From Bacteroidetes bacterium ADurb.Bin013 (lineage in GTDB: Bacteria; Bacteroidota; Bacteroidia; Bacteroidales; UBA932): a stretch of DNA of 64,000 nt. Within the stretch, counting starts at the first letter, position 1. Every line of letters starts with the position of its first letter. Below are positions 20,129 to 29,385 of the stretch, one piece after another. The notes below the pieces were generated by a model. It searched no databases. It saw only the letters and a program-made list of their open reading frames with translations, and had not been told where the DNA came from. The stretch covers positions 29,093-93,092 of the forward strand of contig MWFB01000006.1 in NCBI GenBank assembly GCA_002071385.1. The letters run 5' to 3'. Position numbers and translations under genes: made by a program.

Positions 20129-20873
20129 TATCCCACAAAACATGAATCCAGACAGGGCTCCTTGAGGGCCCTGTCTTGTTTTGTATGAACTCCAGGCCTT
20201 TGGCAAAAAGACATGCCAGTCGTGCAGGAAAAGACAAACGTGGTTTTTCCAGGTGTTTTCCGCAATTGATGCAGGGTTCCTCCTGCTGGTAAGAACCGTA
20301 GGGAAATCCAAAACGTTCATATACCGCGTAGGATAAACGGTTTGTCTTATATACACCTCTGCCGGGGTACTCGGTTCTTGAGAAGGGCATGTTGCCGAAG
20401 AGAGACATAAGCTGCTGCAGGTCAAAAGAGTTGACATGACCCGTGGTAGGATTGATGCTTCCGCAGTGAATGCAGCGGGTAGCGTGAACTCTCAGGTCTT
20501 GCCTGAAAGGCACCCCGATGAGAAGATACCTTCTGGTAACACGCAGCAATTCCGCACAAGCCTTTTCCAGCTTCTGAGGCGGGATATGTTCCAGTACCTC
20601 TGTACAGATGACCAGGTCAAAAGATTTGTCCGGGAAATCAAGTGCTTTGATGTCACCCTGCACACAAGCTACGCGGGGGTGGACAATACCGGGCATGTTC
20701 AGGTCCAGGGCGGTGACAGAAGGATAAATTCCTGCCAGTTTCAGTGTGATGTACCCTTCGCGGCATCCTGCCTCCAGCACCTGTTCGGCATGGGAAGGGA
20801 GCATACGCATTATGGAATCCACGCGTTGCAATTCCACTTCTTTACGACGGTATTGTGCTGTATCGAACCTCAT
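20106..20873 (-). CDS. SAM-dependent methyltransferase with CxxC motifs
   Basis: Class I methyltransferase of 255 residues. Motif I is VLEAGCREGYIT, an acidic residue follows in ALDLNMPG, and the post-motif region reads FDLVICTEVLEHIPP. The C-terminal half has two CxxC pairs (CIHC, CINC) that may bind zinc. I used the ATG at 20873, which overlaps the upstream glycosyltransferase stop as ATGA; the longer open frame to 20945 lies inside that gene. The final roughly 25 codons read through the hairpin that terminates the M16 gene and into its end. Pairing with a glycosyltransferase suggests methylation of a glycan or small molecule, but the substrate is unknown. Confidence 0.82.
   Translation of the reverse strand: MRFDTAQYRRKEVELQRVDSIMRMLPSHAEQVLEAGCREGYITLKLAGIYPSVTALDLNMPGIVHPRVACVQGDIKALDFPDKSFDLVICTEVLEHIPPQKLEKACAELLRVTRRYLLIGVPFRQDLRVHATRCIHCGSINPTTGHVNSFDLQQLMSLFGNMPFSRTEYPGRGVYKTNRLSYAVYERFGFPYGSYQQEEPCINCGKHLEKPRLSFPARLACLFAKGLEFIQNKTGPSRSPVWIHVLWDITGQDSF
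20135..20184 (+). terminator. M16 gene terminator inside convergent coding sequence
   Basis: Ten-base-pair stem (20151-20160 with 20166-20175, one G-U pair) and loop cttga, flanked by acaaaaca/tgttttgt arms at 20135-20142 and 20177-20184. It begins six bases after the M16 stop and lies wholly inside the end of the methyltransferase gene on the other strand. Confidence 0.6.
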
Positions 20874-21874
20874 ATTTTCTTGCTCACTCTTTGGAATAAC
20901 TGGAAATAGGGAAACAACGGAAATGGCAAACGCCGGTGCAGGCAAAACAGCAGCCGTAAGGACTTGAACGTACCAAAGGAATTTATTGAACAGTACTTCA
21001 GAAAACGCAGCAAGATCTCATTGGCCAAAATATAAGGCCTGACCATAAGGCTCTTTTCGTTCGTTTTATAAAGACTTTCACACCATGACAGTATGTCCCT
21101 GTAATGTTCCTGTTCCCTTTCAGGCCGGATATCCATTCCGGTCAGCCTCAGGTGAGCAGACAGCTCTTCGGCTGCAGGCCGATAGCCCATCTTCTTCAAC
21201 AATGAGCTGTATACACGGGATGCATGTTTCATTTGCGCTTCGGAATGTTCCGAGGATATCTGCCCCGGACTGCGGCGGTAATACGTAAGGTAACGGGGAA
21301 GCAGGTGGAAATCACCGGCAAAGACTGCCCTGCTCCACAATTCAAAATCATGCGAAAAAGAAAAGGATTCATCATACCGGAGGTTCTGCTCTACCAGGAA
21401 AGAGCGCCTAACCATCACGGAGGAATGGACCAGGGAACAGCGGAATAATGTGGAGCATCTGATTTGTCCCGGATATAAAGGGAAACGTACTGCCTTGACC
21501 GGGTGCCCCGTATGGTCTGTTTCGTAAACATACGTTCCCAGGCCGGCGGCAGCAGGATGCTTTTCCATATATTCAACCTGTTTTTCCAGCTTTTGAGGGG
21601 CCCAGAAATCATCAGCATCCAGGACGGCCATATACTTACCTGAAGCTTCAGCAATAGCCCTGTTCCTTGAAAAAGCGGCTCCGCTGCGTGTCTCGTTCCT
21701 GAAAACCCTAAGGCAGGGGTCTTTGCGGTTTTCCAGTATATGGCCGGTACCGTCGGTAGAAGCATCATCCACAACCACTATCTCAAAGTCCCTGAAAGTT
21801 TGGGCAAAGACGCTGTCCAGTGCCGCTTCTATGTAAGCCTGCGCGTTGAACGCAGCCATAATTACTGAAACCAT
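20870..21874 (-). CDS. Family 2 glycosyltransferase
   Basis: GT-A fold enzyme of 334 residues. From the start MVSVIMAAFNAQAYIEAALD it shows VVVDDASTDGT (nucleotide-binding DD), then AVLDADDFW, the metal-binding DxD-like motif. The C-terminal third is basic and has hydrophobic segments. I took the ATG at 21874 because it begins the first beta strand; the upstream 14 codons lie in the gapA terminator hairpin. A TATATTTG at 21885-21878 on the minus strand lies almost at the start codon, so a leaderless transcript is possible. Translationally coupled (ATGA) to the methyltransferase; acceptor unknown. Confidence 0.88.
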   Translation of the reverse strand: MVSVIMAAFNAQAYIEAALDSVFAQTFRDFEIVVVDDASTDGTGHILENRKDPCLRVFRNETRSGAAFSRNRAIAEASGKYMAVLDADDFWAPQKLEKQVEYMEKHPAAAGLGTYVYETDHTGHPVKAVRFPLYPGQIRCSTLFRCSLVHSSVMVRRSFLVEQNLRYDESFSFSHDFELWSRAVFAGDFHLLPRYLTYYRRSPGQISSEHSEAQMKHASRVYSSLLKKMGYRPAAEELSAHLRLTGMDIRPEREQEHYRDILSWCESLYKTNEKSLMVRPYILANEILLRFLKYCSINSFGTFKSLRLLFCLHRRLPFPLFPYFQLFQRVSKKI

Positions 21875-21887
21875 ACGCAAATATAAA

Positions 21888-21924
21888 AAAACCGGATGTA
21901 TTCCCTCAGAAAACATCCGGTTTT
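21888..21924 (-). terminator. gapA terminator
   Basis: Twelve-base arms (21888-21899 and 21913-21924, aaaaccggatgt type) with a 13-base loop, followed on the minus strand by a run of T. It starts 17 bases past the gapA stop and precedes the glycosyltransferase start. Confidence 0.8.
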
Positions 21925-21940
21925 ACATGGAAAGGACTGC

Positions 21941-22966
<1,026 letters not shown>

Positions 22967-22973
22967 TCAACAG

Positions 22974-23004
22974 CAAAGTTAATACATGGAGCGATAAGCT
23001 CAAA
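22974..23004 (-). promoter_or_regulatory. gapA promoter
   Basis: On the minus strand TTTG (23004-23001), 19-base spacer, TAACTTTG (22981-22974). Exact match to the Bacteroidota sigma-ABfr pattern, 29 bases ahead of the gapA ATG. Confidence 0.75.
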
Positions 23005-23027
23005 AAAATTCATTAAATTCGCAAATT

Positions 23028-23828
23028 ATGCATATACTGATTACTAACGACGACGGGTATACCTCAAAAGGGCTCCAGGCACTCATAGAAATGGCCCGCC
23101 AGTTTGGCGATATTACCGTAGTGGCACCCCAGTATCCGCAAAGTGCCATGTCCAACGCCGTTAGTATTGGAAAACTGTTGCGGATGGTCCCTGTGGGAAG
23201 TCCAGATGGTTTGCCGGAAAATGGCGTACAGCGGTATTACTGTTCGGGGACCCCTGTTGATTGTGTGAAAATGGCCCTGAACTTGCTCTTTGACTCACGT
23301 CGTCCCGACCTGTTACTATCGGGCATCAACCACGGATTCAACGGCTCTTCTGCAGTTCTCTATTCCGGAACGCTGGCAGCCACGCGTGAAGGTGCCCTAT
23401 ACAAAATCCCTTCCCTGGCCTTCAGCCTGAACGACCACCAGACCAATGCGGATTTTTCTGCCAGTATATTTTACGGAAAACAGATCATCGAAACATTCAT
23501 TGCATCTCCCCCGGCTCCCTTTACTTATGTAAATGTGAACATACCCCAGGGCAGCATTGACGAGATAAACGGGATCCGCCTGTGCCGCTTTGGCATGGGA
23601 GCCTGGATCAAGGAAATTGAAACCCGTACGGACCCCTATGGTCACCCCTATTACTGGATGGTTGGCGAATATGAAAACCTTGAGCCCAATGAACCCGATT
23701 GTGACCATAACCTTCTTGAACAGCATTATGTAACCATAGTCCCGCATAAAATAGACAATACAAACTATCCCGAGCTGGAACGTTTGAAGGATGCGTGGAA
23801 AGATCTGACCTGGGAAAAGAAAAAGTAA
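23028..23828 (+). CDS. surE: 5'-nucleotidase SurE
   Basis: Metal-dependent phosphatase on nucleoside 5'-monophosphates. The N-terminus MHILITNDDGY holds the paired Asp metal ligands (Asp8-Asp9), with NAVS, SGTPVDC and SGINHGFN patterns further on. 266 aa is a normal length. It is six bases ahead of the lpxB fusion; the surE-lpxB order is, from memory, common in Bacteroidota. Confidence 0.96.
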   Translation: MHILITNDDGYTSKGLQALIEMARQFGDITVVAPQYPQSAMSNAVSIGKLLRMVPVGSPDGLPENGVQRYYCSGTPVDCVKMALNLLFDSRRPDLLLSGINHGFNGSSAVLYSGTLAATREGALYKIPSLAFSLNDHQTNADFSASIFYGKQIIETFIASPPAPFTYVNVNIPQGSIDEINGIRLCRFGMGAWIKEIETRTDPYGHPYYWMVGEYENLEPNEPDCDHNLLEQHYVTIVPHKIDNTNYPELERLKDAWKDLTWEKKK

Positions 23829-23834
23829 CAGATC

Positions 23835-25448
23835 ATGCGTTATTTCATCATATCTGGCGAAGTGTCCGGTGATCTTTACGCCAAACAGCTAATGCAGGCT
23901 CTGGCGGAAGCAGATCCGCTGGCAGAGTTCAAATACAGGGGACCAGGCAGCAGGTCGGCCGTGATGGGATTTGCGGAGGTGGCCAGACAGCTGGGTTCCC
24001 ACATAAAGGAATTGCGCCGGTGTCGGAAAGATGTCCTTGAATATGCTCCCGATGTGCTAATCCTGGTGGATTACCCCGGGTTCAACCTTCACATGGCCCG
24101 TTTCGCTTCACGTAAGGGCATCAAGACATTTTACTATATAGCGCCAAAAGTATGGGCTTCTCGCGAATACCGTCTGCGGACCATCCGGAAATACGTCACG
24201 CAGCTTTATGTCATATTCCCCTTTGAAGTAGACTACTTTACTTCCAAAAGGATCAATGCAGTATACCTGGGTAATCCCGTTCTGGACAACCTTGCAGATA
24301 CACTGGAAAAATCTGACCCGCCCGAAGTTTTCGCACGAAAATATAAAATAGGGGCAGATCCTGTGTTGGCCATTCTGCCTGGAAGCCGCCTGAACGAGAT
24401 CAATTTCCTGCTACCTCGGGTAAAGGATATCATCAACAAATTCAACGATTACCAGTGGATCGTCGCAGCCACTCCCTCCATCCCCATAGCCGTTTACGAT
24501 AACATCCTCAAAGACCTTCCGGTGCGCGTGATCTACGGACATACACACGAGATCCTGCAACAAGCCGAGGCAGCACTCATCACCAGCGGCACTGCCACGC
24601 TCGAGGCAGCCCTGCTGAATTGTCCCCAGGTGGTATGCTACGGAGGCAATCCTCTCTCGGTGGCCATTGCCCGTCTGATAATCAAAGTGAAGCACATATC
24701 CCTGCCAAACCTGATCCTGGAGAAAAACTCGGTCCGGGAACTCATTCAAAAGGAATGCAATCCTGTCCGGATGGAAGAAGAATTGCGCCTTTTGCTCAAA
24801 GGACGGCAGAGGAGAAGGAGCGTCCTTGCAGATTACAAACGGCTGGCAAGGATCCTGGGAATGGACGGGGCCACGGAGCGCATTGCCCGCCATATGTATA
24901 CCCTCCTTACAGGAGGCCACAAGGTACCCCGGTACAGGGTGTACACCACTACCCCGCTTGGCAACTTTCAATTCTCGGCAAATGAATACGAAGAAATCAC
25001 GGCCTGTGAATTCGAGGACAATTATAACCTGAAAGGTTTTTATAAAAGTGGGGAACTCATGGACCCCGAAGAGCCAAAACCGCCCATCCTGTTGCTGGCT
25101 CTTGAACAGCTGGACGAATACTTCAAGGGAACGCGCCGTACATTCAATTTGCCCTTAAAGATAGAAGGCACAGATTTTCAAAAGACCGTATGGGAAAACC
25201 TAAAAAATATACCTTACGGCACAACGCTTTCATACGCAGAACTTGCCGCCAGGTCAGGCAATCCCAAAGCTGCACGTGCTGTAGGCCAGGCAAGCAACGC
25301 CAATCCCTTTGCCATAGTCATTCCATGCCACCGTATTATTGGAGCAGACGGTTCGCTTGTGGGATACGCTTCGGGACTGGGACGCAAGCAGAAGCTTCTG
25401 GCCATGGAAAAATCCTATGCGCCTGAATCTTCCAACGCACTTTTTTAG
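23835..25448 (+). CDS. lpxB: Lipid-A-disaccharide synthase fused to O6-alkylguanine-DNA alkyltransferase
   Basis: One 537-codon frame encodes two complete enzymes. Residues 1 to about 355 are LpxB, the inner-membrane-associated glycosyltransferase that joins lipid X and UDP-diacylglucosamine: SGEVSGD (7-13), YYIAPKVWASR (100-110), LPGSRLNEI (181-189), SGTATLEAAL (251-260). From about 365 to 530 it is a methylguanine-DNA methyltransferase: N-terminal domain from VYTTTPLGNF, then FQKTVWENLKNIPYG, and the acceptor cysteine Cys498 in IPCHR, followed by the family's GYASGLGRKQKLL. No stop, frameshift or long linker separates them. An internal ATG at residue 354 could allow separate expression of the repair domain. 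I know of no functional reason for the fusion. Confidence 0.93.
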   Translation: MRYFIISGEVSGDLYAKQLMQALAEADPLAEFKYRGPGSRSAVMGFAEVARQLGSHIKELRRCRKDVLEYAPDVLILVDYPGFNLHMARFASRKGIKTFYYIAPKVWASREYRLRTIRKYVTQLYVIFPFEVDYFTSKRINAVYLGNPVLDNLADTLEKSDPPEVFARKYKIGADPVLAILPGSRLNEINFLLPRVKDIINKFNDYQWIVAATPSIPIAVYDNILKDLPVRVIYGHTHEILQQAEAALITSGTATLEAALLNCPQVVCYGGNPLSVAIARLIIKVKHISLPNLILEKNSVRELIQKECNPVRMEEELRLLLKGRQRRRSVLADYKRLARILGMDGATERIARHMYTLLTGGHKVPRYRVYTTTPLGNFQFSANEYEEITACEFEDNYNLKGFYKSGELMDPEEPKPPILLLALEQLDEYFKGTRRTFNLPLKIEGTDFQKTVWENLKNIPYGTTLSYAELAARSGNPKAARAVGQASNANPFAIVIPCHRIIGADGSLVGYASGLGRKQKLLAMEKSYAPESSNALF

Positions 25449-25475
25449 TATATTTGTAAGATAAATTATTAACCT

Positions 25476-26600
25476 ATGAAATTTGTTGTATCAAGCTCAG
25501 AATTGTTGGGAAGACTACAATCCGTAAGCAGGGTTATCGCTTCCAAGAACACATTGCCCATACTGGACAATTTCCTGTTTGACCTGACCGGGGATTCACT
25601 CACCATTACGGCCTCAGACCTGGAAACCACCTTACATACCACCATGCCCATTGACAACGTGGTAGAAAAAGGCAGTATTGCCATTCCGGCCCGTATCCTG
25701 ACAGATTCACTCAAGGAATTTCCGGAGCAACCCCTGACATTTGCTTTCAACAAAGAACAGAATATAATAGAATTCACCTGGACGACCGGTAAATTCCAGG
25801 TTCCCGCATTTCCGGCAGAAGATTACCCTGTAGCCAAAGAACCCAATGACAACCTGTCCATCACATTCTCCCCGGACGTCTTGCTGGAAGGTATAAACCG
25901 CACCCTTTATGCAACAGGTGACGAGGAGTTGCGCCCTGTGATGAACGGCATTTTCTTTGACCTGAAAACCAACGGTGCCAACCTGGTGGCCTCGGATTCC
26001 TACAAACTGGTTTGCTACACTAGATCCGATGTCAAATCCTCCGAAGATGCCTCTTTCATCCTCCCCAAAAAACCGGCCAACATACTCAGGAACCTTCTTG
26101 TCAAGATGGAAGACGATGTCACCATATCCTTCGATAAAACCAACGCCTTCTTCAACTTCGGTTCCTACCGCATGACATGCCGCCTGGTGGAAGGAAACTA
26201 CCCTGCATACAGGAGTGTCATTCCCCAGAACAATCCCAACAACATCATCGCGGACCGGATAGAACTGATGAACGCGGTACGTCGCATAAGCGTATGCGCC
26301 AACCAGGCAACCAACCTCATCAGACTGCTCTTTTCTGCCAACCAGATATTCGTCTCGGCCCAGGATGTCGAATTCCGCATTGCCGCCCAGGAACGCATCT
26401 CCTGCCAGTACGACGGTCCAGCCATTGAGATGGGATTCAAATCTGTGTTTCTGGCGGAGATCCTGGCCAACCTTCCGGGTACCGAGGTTAACATTGCCCT
26501 GAGCGACCCCTCACGCGTAGGCCTCATCACCCCCATTTACACAGAACCGGAAAACGAGGAACTCTGCGCCCTGCTCATGCCTATGATGATCACCCAGTAG
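25476..26600 (+). CDS. dnaN: DNA polymerase III sliding clamp (beta subunit)
   Basis: Ring-shaped processivity clamp of DNA replication. Begins MKFVVSSSELLGRLQSVSRV and shows the three repeated clamp domains; ends in the usual hydrophobic tail (LLMPMMI). 374 aa is standard. A TATATTTG -7 box at 25449-25456, directly after the lpxB fusion stop, probably gives it its own promoter, though no -33 match was seen. Its TAG stop abuts repeat copy A1 without a gap. Confidence 0.97.
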   Translation: MKFVVSSSELLGRLQSVSRVIASKNTLPILDNFLFDLTGDSLTITASDLETTLHTTMPIDNVVEKGSIAIPARILTDSLKEFPEQPLTFAFNKEQNIIEFTWTTGKFQVPAFPAEDYPVAKEPNDNLSITFSPDVLLEGINRTLYATGDEELRPVMNGIFFDLKTNGANLVASDSYKLVCYTRSDVKSSEDASFILPKKPANILRNLLVKMEDDVTISFDKTNAFFNFGSYRMTCRLVEGNYPAYRSVIPQNNPNNIIADRIELMNAVRRISVCANQATNLIRLLFSANQIFVSAQDVEFRIAAQERISCQYDGPAIEMGFKSVFLAEILANLPGTEVNIALSDPSRVGLITPIYTEPENEELCALLMPMMITQ

Positions 26601-26721
26601 AGTGCCGCGCACTTTTGATACATTGACCTATATAACAGATAGTTAACAAAAGAGCTCCCCCAGAGAGCTCTTTTGTTATATCACTGTAAGCCAATCTCAT
26701 ACATCAAAAGTGCGCGGCACT
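26601..26721. repeat. Palindromic element family A, copy A1
   Basis: 121 bp bounded by perfect 19-base inverted repeats (AGTGCCGCGCACTTTTGAT at 26601-26619 and its complement at 26703-26721). A central hairpin at 26644-26678 has 14-base arms (taacaaaagagctc) and could stop transcription from either side. The element follows directly on the dnaN stop codon; 72 bases beyond its end the exonuclease gene begins. No coding capacity. Confidence 0.85.
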
Positions 26722-26793
26722 ATTTTCCCGTCCTTGGCAAGGAGAAACTCCATTAATTTTTGTACTTTTGTGACTCATAAAGCCCAAATCAAC

Positions 26794-27555
26794 ATGAAAC
26801 TCAACCTTAAAAGACCCATCCTGTTCCTGGACCTGGAAACGACCGGCCTGAATGTGGCAACTGACAGGATCATTGAAATTTGCGTTCTAAAACTGAGTCC
26901 CGACGGAACACGCGAGATCAAGACGCGCCGGATCAATCCAACCATACCCATATCGCCTGAAGCACAGGCAATACATGGTATCTCGAACGAAGATGTTGCC
27001 AATGAACCCACGTTCAAGGAAATTGCCAAATCACTGGCCAAATGGATGGAAGGCTGCGACATAGCGGGCTATAATTCTACCAAATTCGATGTGCCCATGT
27101 TGTCTGAAGAGTTCCTGCGGGCGGGAATCGACTTCGATTTCCGCAAACGCAAACTAATTGACGTACAGAATATTTTCCATAAGCTCGAGCAAAGAACGCT
27201 GAAAGCAGCTTACCAATTCTACTGCGATAAGAATCTGGATAATGCTCACAGTGCCGAAGGCGATACCATTGCAACCATGGAAATCCTTGAAGCCCAGTTG
27301 GACAGATATCCCGATGATCTTAAGAACGAAATAGGCTTCCTGTCTGAATTCTCTACCAGAAACCGCAACCTGGATTATGCCGGCCGCATAGTGCTCGATG
27401 ACAAGGAACAACCGGTTTTCAACTTCGGCAAGCACAAAGGCCGTAGCGTAAAAGAGGTACTGCATACAGAACCCTCCTACTACGACTGGATGATGAAAGG
27501 AGATTTTACCCTTGATACCAAGAAAGTCCTGACTGAAATCAAATTGAGTCTATAG
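26794..27555 (+). CDS. DnaQ-like 3'-5' exonuclease
   Basis: 253-residue DEDDh exonuclease. Exo I is FLDLETTGL near residues 11-19; exo II lies in GYNSTKFDVPML; exo III is HSAEGDT with the essential His and Asp. The C-terminal tail (FNFGKHKGRSVKEV...YYDWMM) matches the small module found after such domains in ExoX-like proteins. I chose the ATG at 26794, since the 28 upstream codons run into the A1 repeat. Candidate -7 box TACTTTTG at 26763-26770. Its place behind dnaN suggests a proofreading or repair role, but it is not the PolC/DnaE-fused type. Confidence 0.9.
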   Translation: MKLNLKRPILFLDLETTGLNVATDRIIEICVLKLSPDGTREIKTRRINPTIPISPEAQAIHGISNEDVANEPTFKEIAKSLAKWMEGCDIAGYNSTKFDVPMLSEEFLRAGIDFDFRKRKLIDVQNIFHKLEQRTLKAAYQFYCDKNLDNAHSAEGDTIATMEILEAQLDRYPDDLKNEIGFLSEFSTRNRNLDYAGRIVLDDKEQPVFNFGKHKGRSVKEVLHTEPSYYDWMMKGDFTLDTKKVLTEIKLSL

Positions 27556-27594
27556 GTTGTCCCGATCCCGTTCGCACTCACCTCTGGCGCATAT

Positions 27595-27701
27595 GAGGTG
27601 GAACTTCCCGCGCCATTTTTAACTCTAAATATTAATAAAACCTTGTTTTACTGTTAAATAGAAATTTTATTGCTGATTTTTGGCGCATGAGGTTCCACCT
27701 C
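27595..27701. repeat. Palindromic element family B, copy B1
   Basis: 107 bp bounded by imperfect inverted repeats starting gaggtggaac at 27595 and ending gttccacctc at 27701, with a gcgcca/tggcgc inner match. The middle is A/T-rich. Its right part overlaps the end of the flavoprotein gene and encodes that protein's last residues (about GTSCAKNQQ). It matches copy B2 at 32400. The 40 bases between the exonuclease stop and the element include another short inverted pair (cacctc, gaggtg). Confidence 0.75.
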
Positions 27702-29151
27702 CTGCCAGCCTGCCCGTAGCAAACGCTATTTGCAGGTTATACCCGCCACTATCTGCATCAAGATCCAGCACCTCACCTGCAAACGACAGGTTTTCAACCA
27801 GTTTTGAACGCATCGTACGTATATCCACTTCTTTCATAGAGATACCACCAGCCGTCACAACAGCCCGTGCCCAGTCTCCGTAAGAAGCTATGGGAAAGAC
27901 CCATTTTGTCATGGCATCCACAGGATGCAAGCCGCTCACAGTCTGATATTTTATAAAAGGGGTTATCAATGTTTCCGGCATATATGCCCTAAGCCGCTTT
28001 AGCAGATCAGCTTCAGATCCATTCCCCGGACCAACAGAATTCTTTCCCGGGCTCCCATTCCCGGCCCCAACCGAATTCCTTGCCGACATCCCAGACCCAG
28101 GCACAGACACAGAACCAGAACCGACAAGAGAATTTTCCCGTTCCCGTTTCCACCGGGCCATCAGCTGTTCACGTGTGAGTGCAGGCTTCAGGTTTAGATG
28201 CAGGGACACGCGCTGCCCTTTGTTCAGAGCCACCACTGCCTGCCTGCTCACGCGAAACCCAATAGGACCTTCAATCCCCAGGTTACTGAAAAGCAGTTCT
28301 CCCTCCTCGGATCGTCGCAGCACTTCCTCTATGTACAGATCCAGCCGGACATTGCGCAACTCCACCCCCTCAAGCCGCCGGTCGTAATCCACTGGCATCA
28401 GCGCGGTTAGCGTAGGAAAGAGTGGCTCAATGGTGTGGCCGAGCGCCGAGGCCAGTGCATAGCCGTCCCCTGTCGAACCGGTACCGGGATAAGTCTTACC
28501 GCCGGTGGCCAGAATAAAATGGTCCGCAGTCAGCAGCCTTTCTTCACCCCGCGAATTCCTGACTCTCACCGCTTTGATCCGTGTGGGTGTACCTGCTTTT
28601 TTTGTATTGATCGGGGCACTTGCCGAGGCTTTTATTTCCAGAGCTCCGGAAGTGGGTGCTGCACTGCTTGCGGTAGCATTGCTGACAGGAAAGTTTGCAC
28701 AGGAAGTTGTTTCCTGGTCTCCGGAAGTTGGTGCCGCTTCCGTCAGGAATTCCAGCACCTGGCAACCGCAGATCATGCGGACACCCAACCGCTCAAGCCA
28801 GGATTTGAGAGCATCTATCACATCAAATGCCCTTTGAGAAGCGGGGTACACCCTTGTTCCTCGCTCCAATACCGTTGGCAATCCAATATTATTAAAGAAA
28901 GTCACCGTATCCTCGCTGGTGAAATTATAAAATGCCGGCTTGAAATAACGGTTCACCGGGTGTACGTGCGGGCTGAAGTCTTCCCAGTTCTTGAGGTTGG
29001 TGATATTGCAGCGGCCCTTTCCCGTTATGGCCAGTTTGCGTCCCGGTTTCTCCATCTTTTCAAGCAGAACCACATTAGCACCTTTTTCTGCCGCCGTACC
29101 GGCAGCCAGCATACCTGCGGGTCCCGCCCCAATTACAATCACTTCCTTCAT
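27667..29151 (-). CDS. HI0933-type FAD-dependent oxidoreductase with two low-complexity insertions
   Basis: Flavoprotein of the HI0933/YhiN/BaiN family, 494 aa against the usual 400 or so. FAD-binding GAGPAGMLAA (8-17) is followed by KLAITGKGRCNIT (39-51), and FILATGGKTYPGTGSTGDGY (212-231); the C-terminal GGYNLQIAFATGRLAG is conserved. Two stretches look inserted: about 138-190 (Ala/Ser/Thr/Pro-rich) and about 340-380 (Gly/Ser/Asn-rich with a repeated NSVG.GNGS unit). Both fall where loops would be expected. The final residues come from repeat B1. The start lies in a 65-bp tandem repeat. Exact reaction unknown. Confidence 0.88.
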   Translation of the reverse strand: MKEVIVIGAGPAGMLAAGTAAEKGANVVLLEKMEKPGRKLAITGKGRCNITNLKNWEDFSPHVHPVNRYFKPAFYNFTSEDTVTFFNNIGLPTVLERGTRVYPASQRAFDVIDALKSWLERLGVRMICGCQVLEFLTEAAPTSGDQETTSCANFPVSNATASSAAPTSGALEIKASASAPINTKKAGTPTRIKAVRVRNSRGEERLLTADHFILATGGKTYPGTGSTGDGYALASALGHTIEPLFPTLTALMPVDYDRRLEGVELRNVRLDLYIEEVLRRSEEGELLFSNLGIEGPIGFRVSRQAVVALNKGQRVSLHLNLKPALTREQLMARWKRERENSLVGSGSVSVPGSGMSARNSVGAGNGSPGKNSVGPGNGSEADLLKRLRAYMPETLITPFIKYQTVSGLHPVDAMTKWVFPIASYGDWARAVVTAGGISMKEVDIRTMRSKLVENLSFAGEVLDLDADSGGYNLQIAFATGRLAGGGTSCAKNQQ

Positions 29152-29292
29152 ACTGCAAAAGTTACTATGTGCCGTTCACACTTTTCCGCCGGACGATTCA
29201 TGAACACTTCCTCCACACTGAAAAAAAAGCTATGTACTGTTTATACTTCACTGCAGGATAATTCATGATCACTTCCTTCATACTGCAAAGAT
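29141..29292. repeat. 65-bp tandem repeat over a start region
   Basis: The anchor acttcctTCA(T)... recurs at 29141, 29206 and 29271, exactly 65 bases apart, giving about 2.3 diverged units. On the minus strand each unit contains part of the flavoprotein's start context; the outermost copy reads TATCTTTGCAGTATGAAGG, that is a -7 box and ATG. The flavoprotein appears to have had its promoter and start region duplicated upstream. Otherwise the 29152-29385 gap holds only the M81 promoter. Confidence 0.7.
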
Positions 29293-29317
29293 AGAACTAA
29301 GCGTTGATATAAGTGAA

Positions 29318-29348
29318 TTGCCGGGACTGATAAAAATCCTTACATTTG
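29318..29348 (+). promoter_or_regulatory. Promoter of the M81 lipoprotein gene
   Basis: TTG at 29318-29320, 20-base spacer, TACATTTG at 29341-29348 (exact TAnnTTTG). It lies 37 bases ahead of the ATG at 29386, supporting that early start. Confidence 0.65.
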
Positions 29349-29385
29349 TATGTAATAATTCGCGTCGAACAAATCATTATCTGTA

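Noticed and set aside
23835..25448. LpxB and Ogt as two separate genes joined by a sequencing error
   Set aside because: There is no start codon with room for a normal Ogt N-terminus other than Met354 inside LpxB's end, no homopolymer at the junction, and both domains are in one clean frame. Kept as a fusion, with the check listed.
28435..29268. 277-codon frame opposite the flavoprotein
   Set aside because: Cysteine-rich shadow of the flavoprotein coding strand and its repeats.
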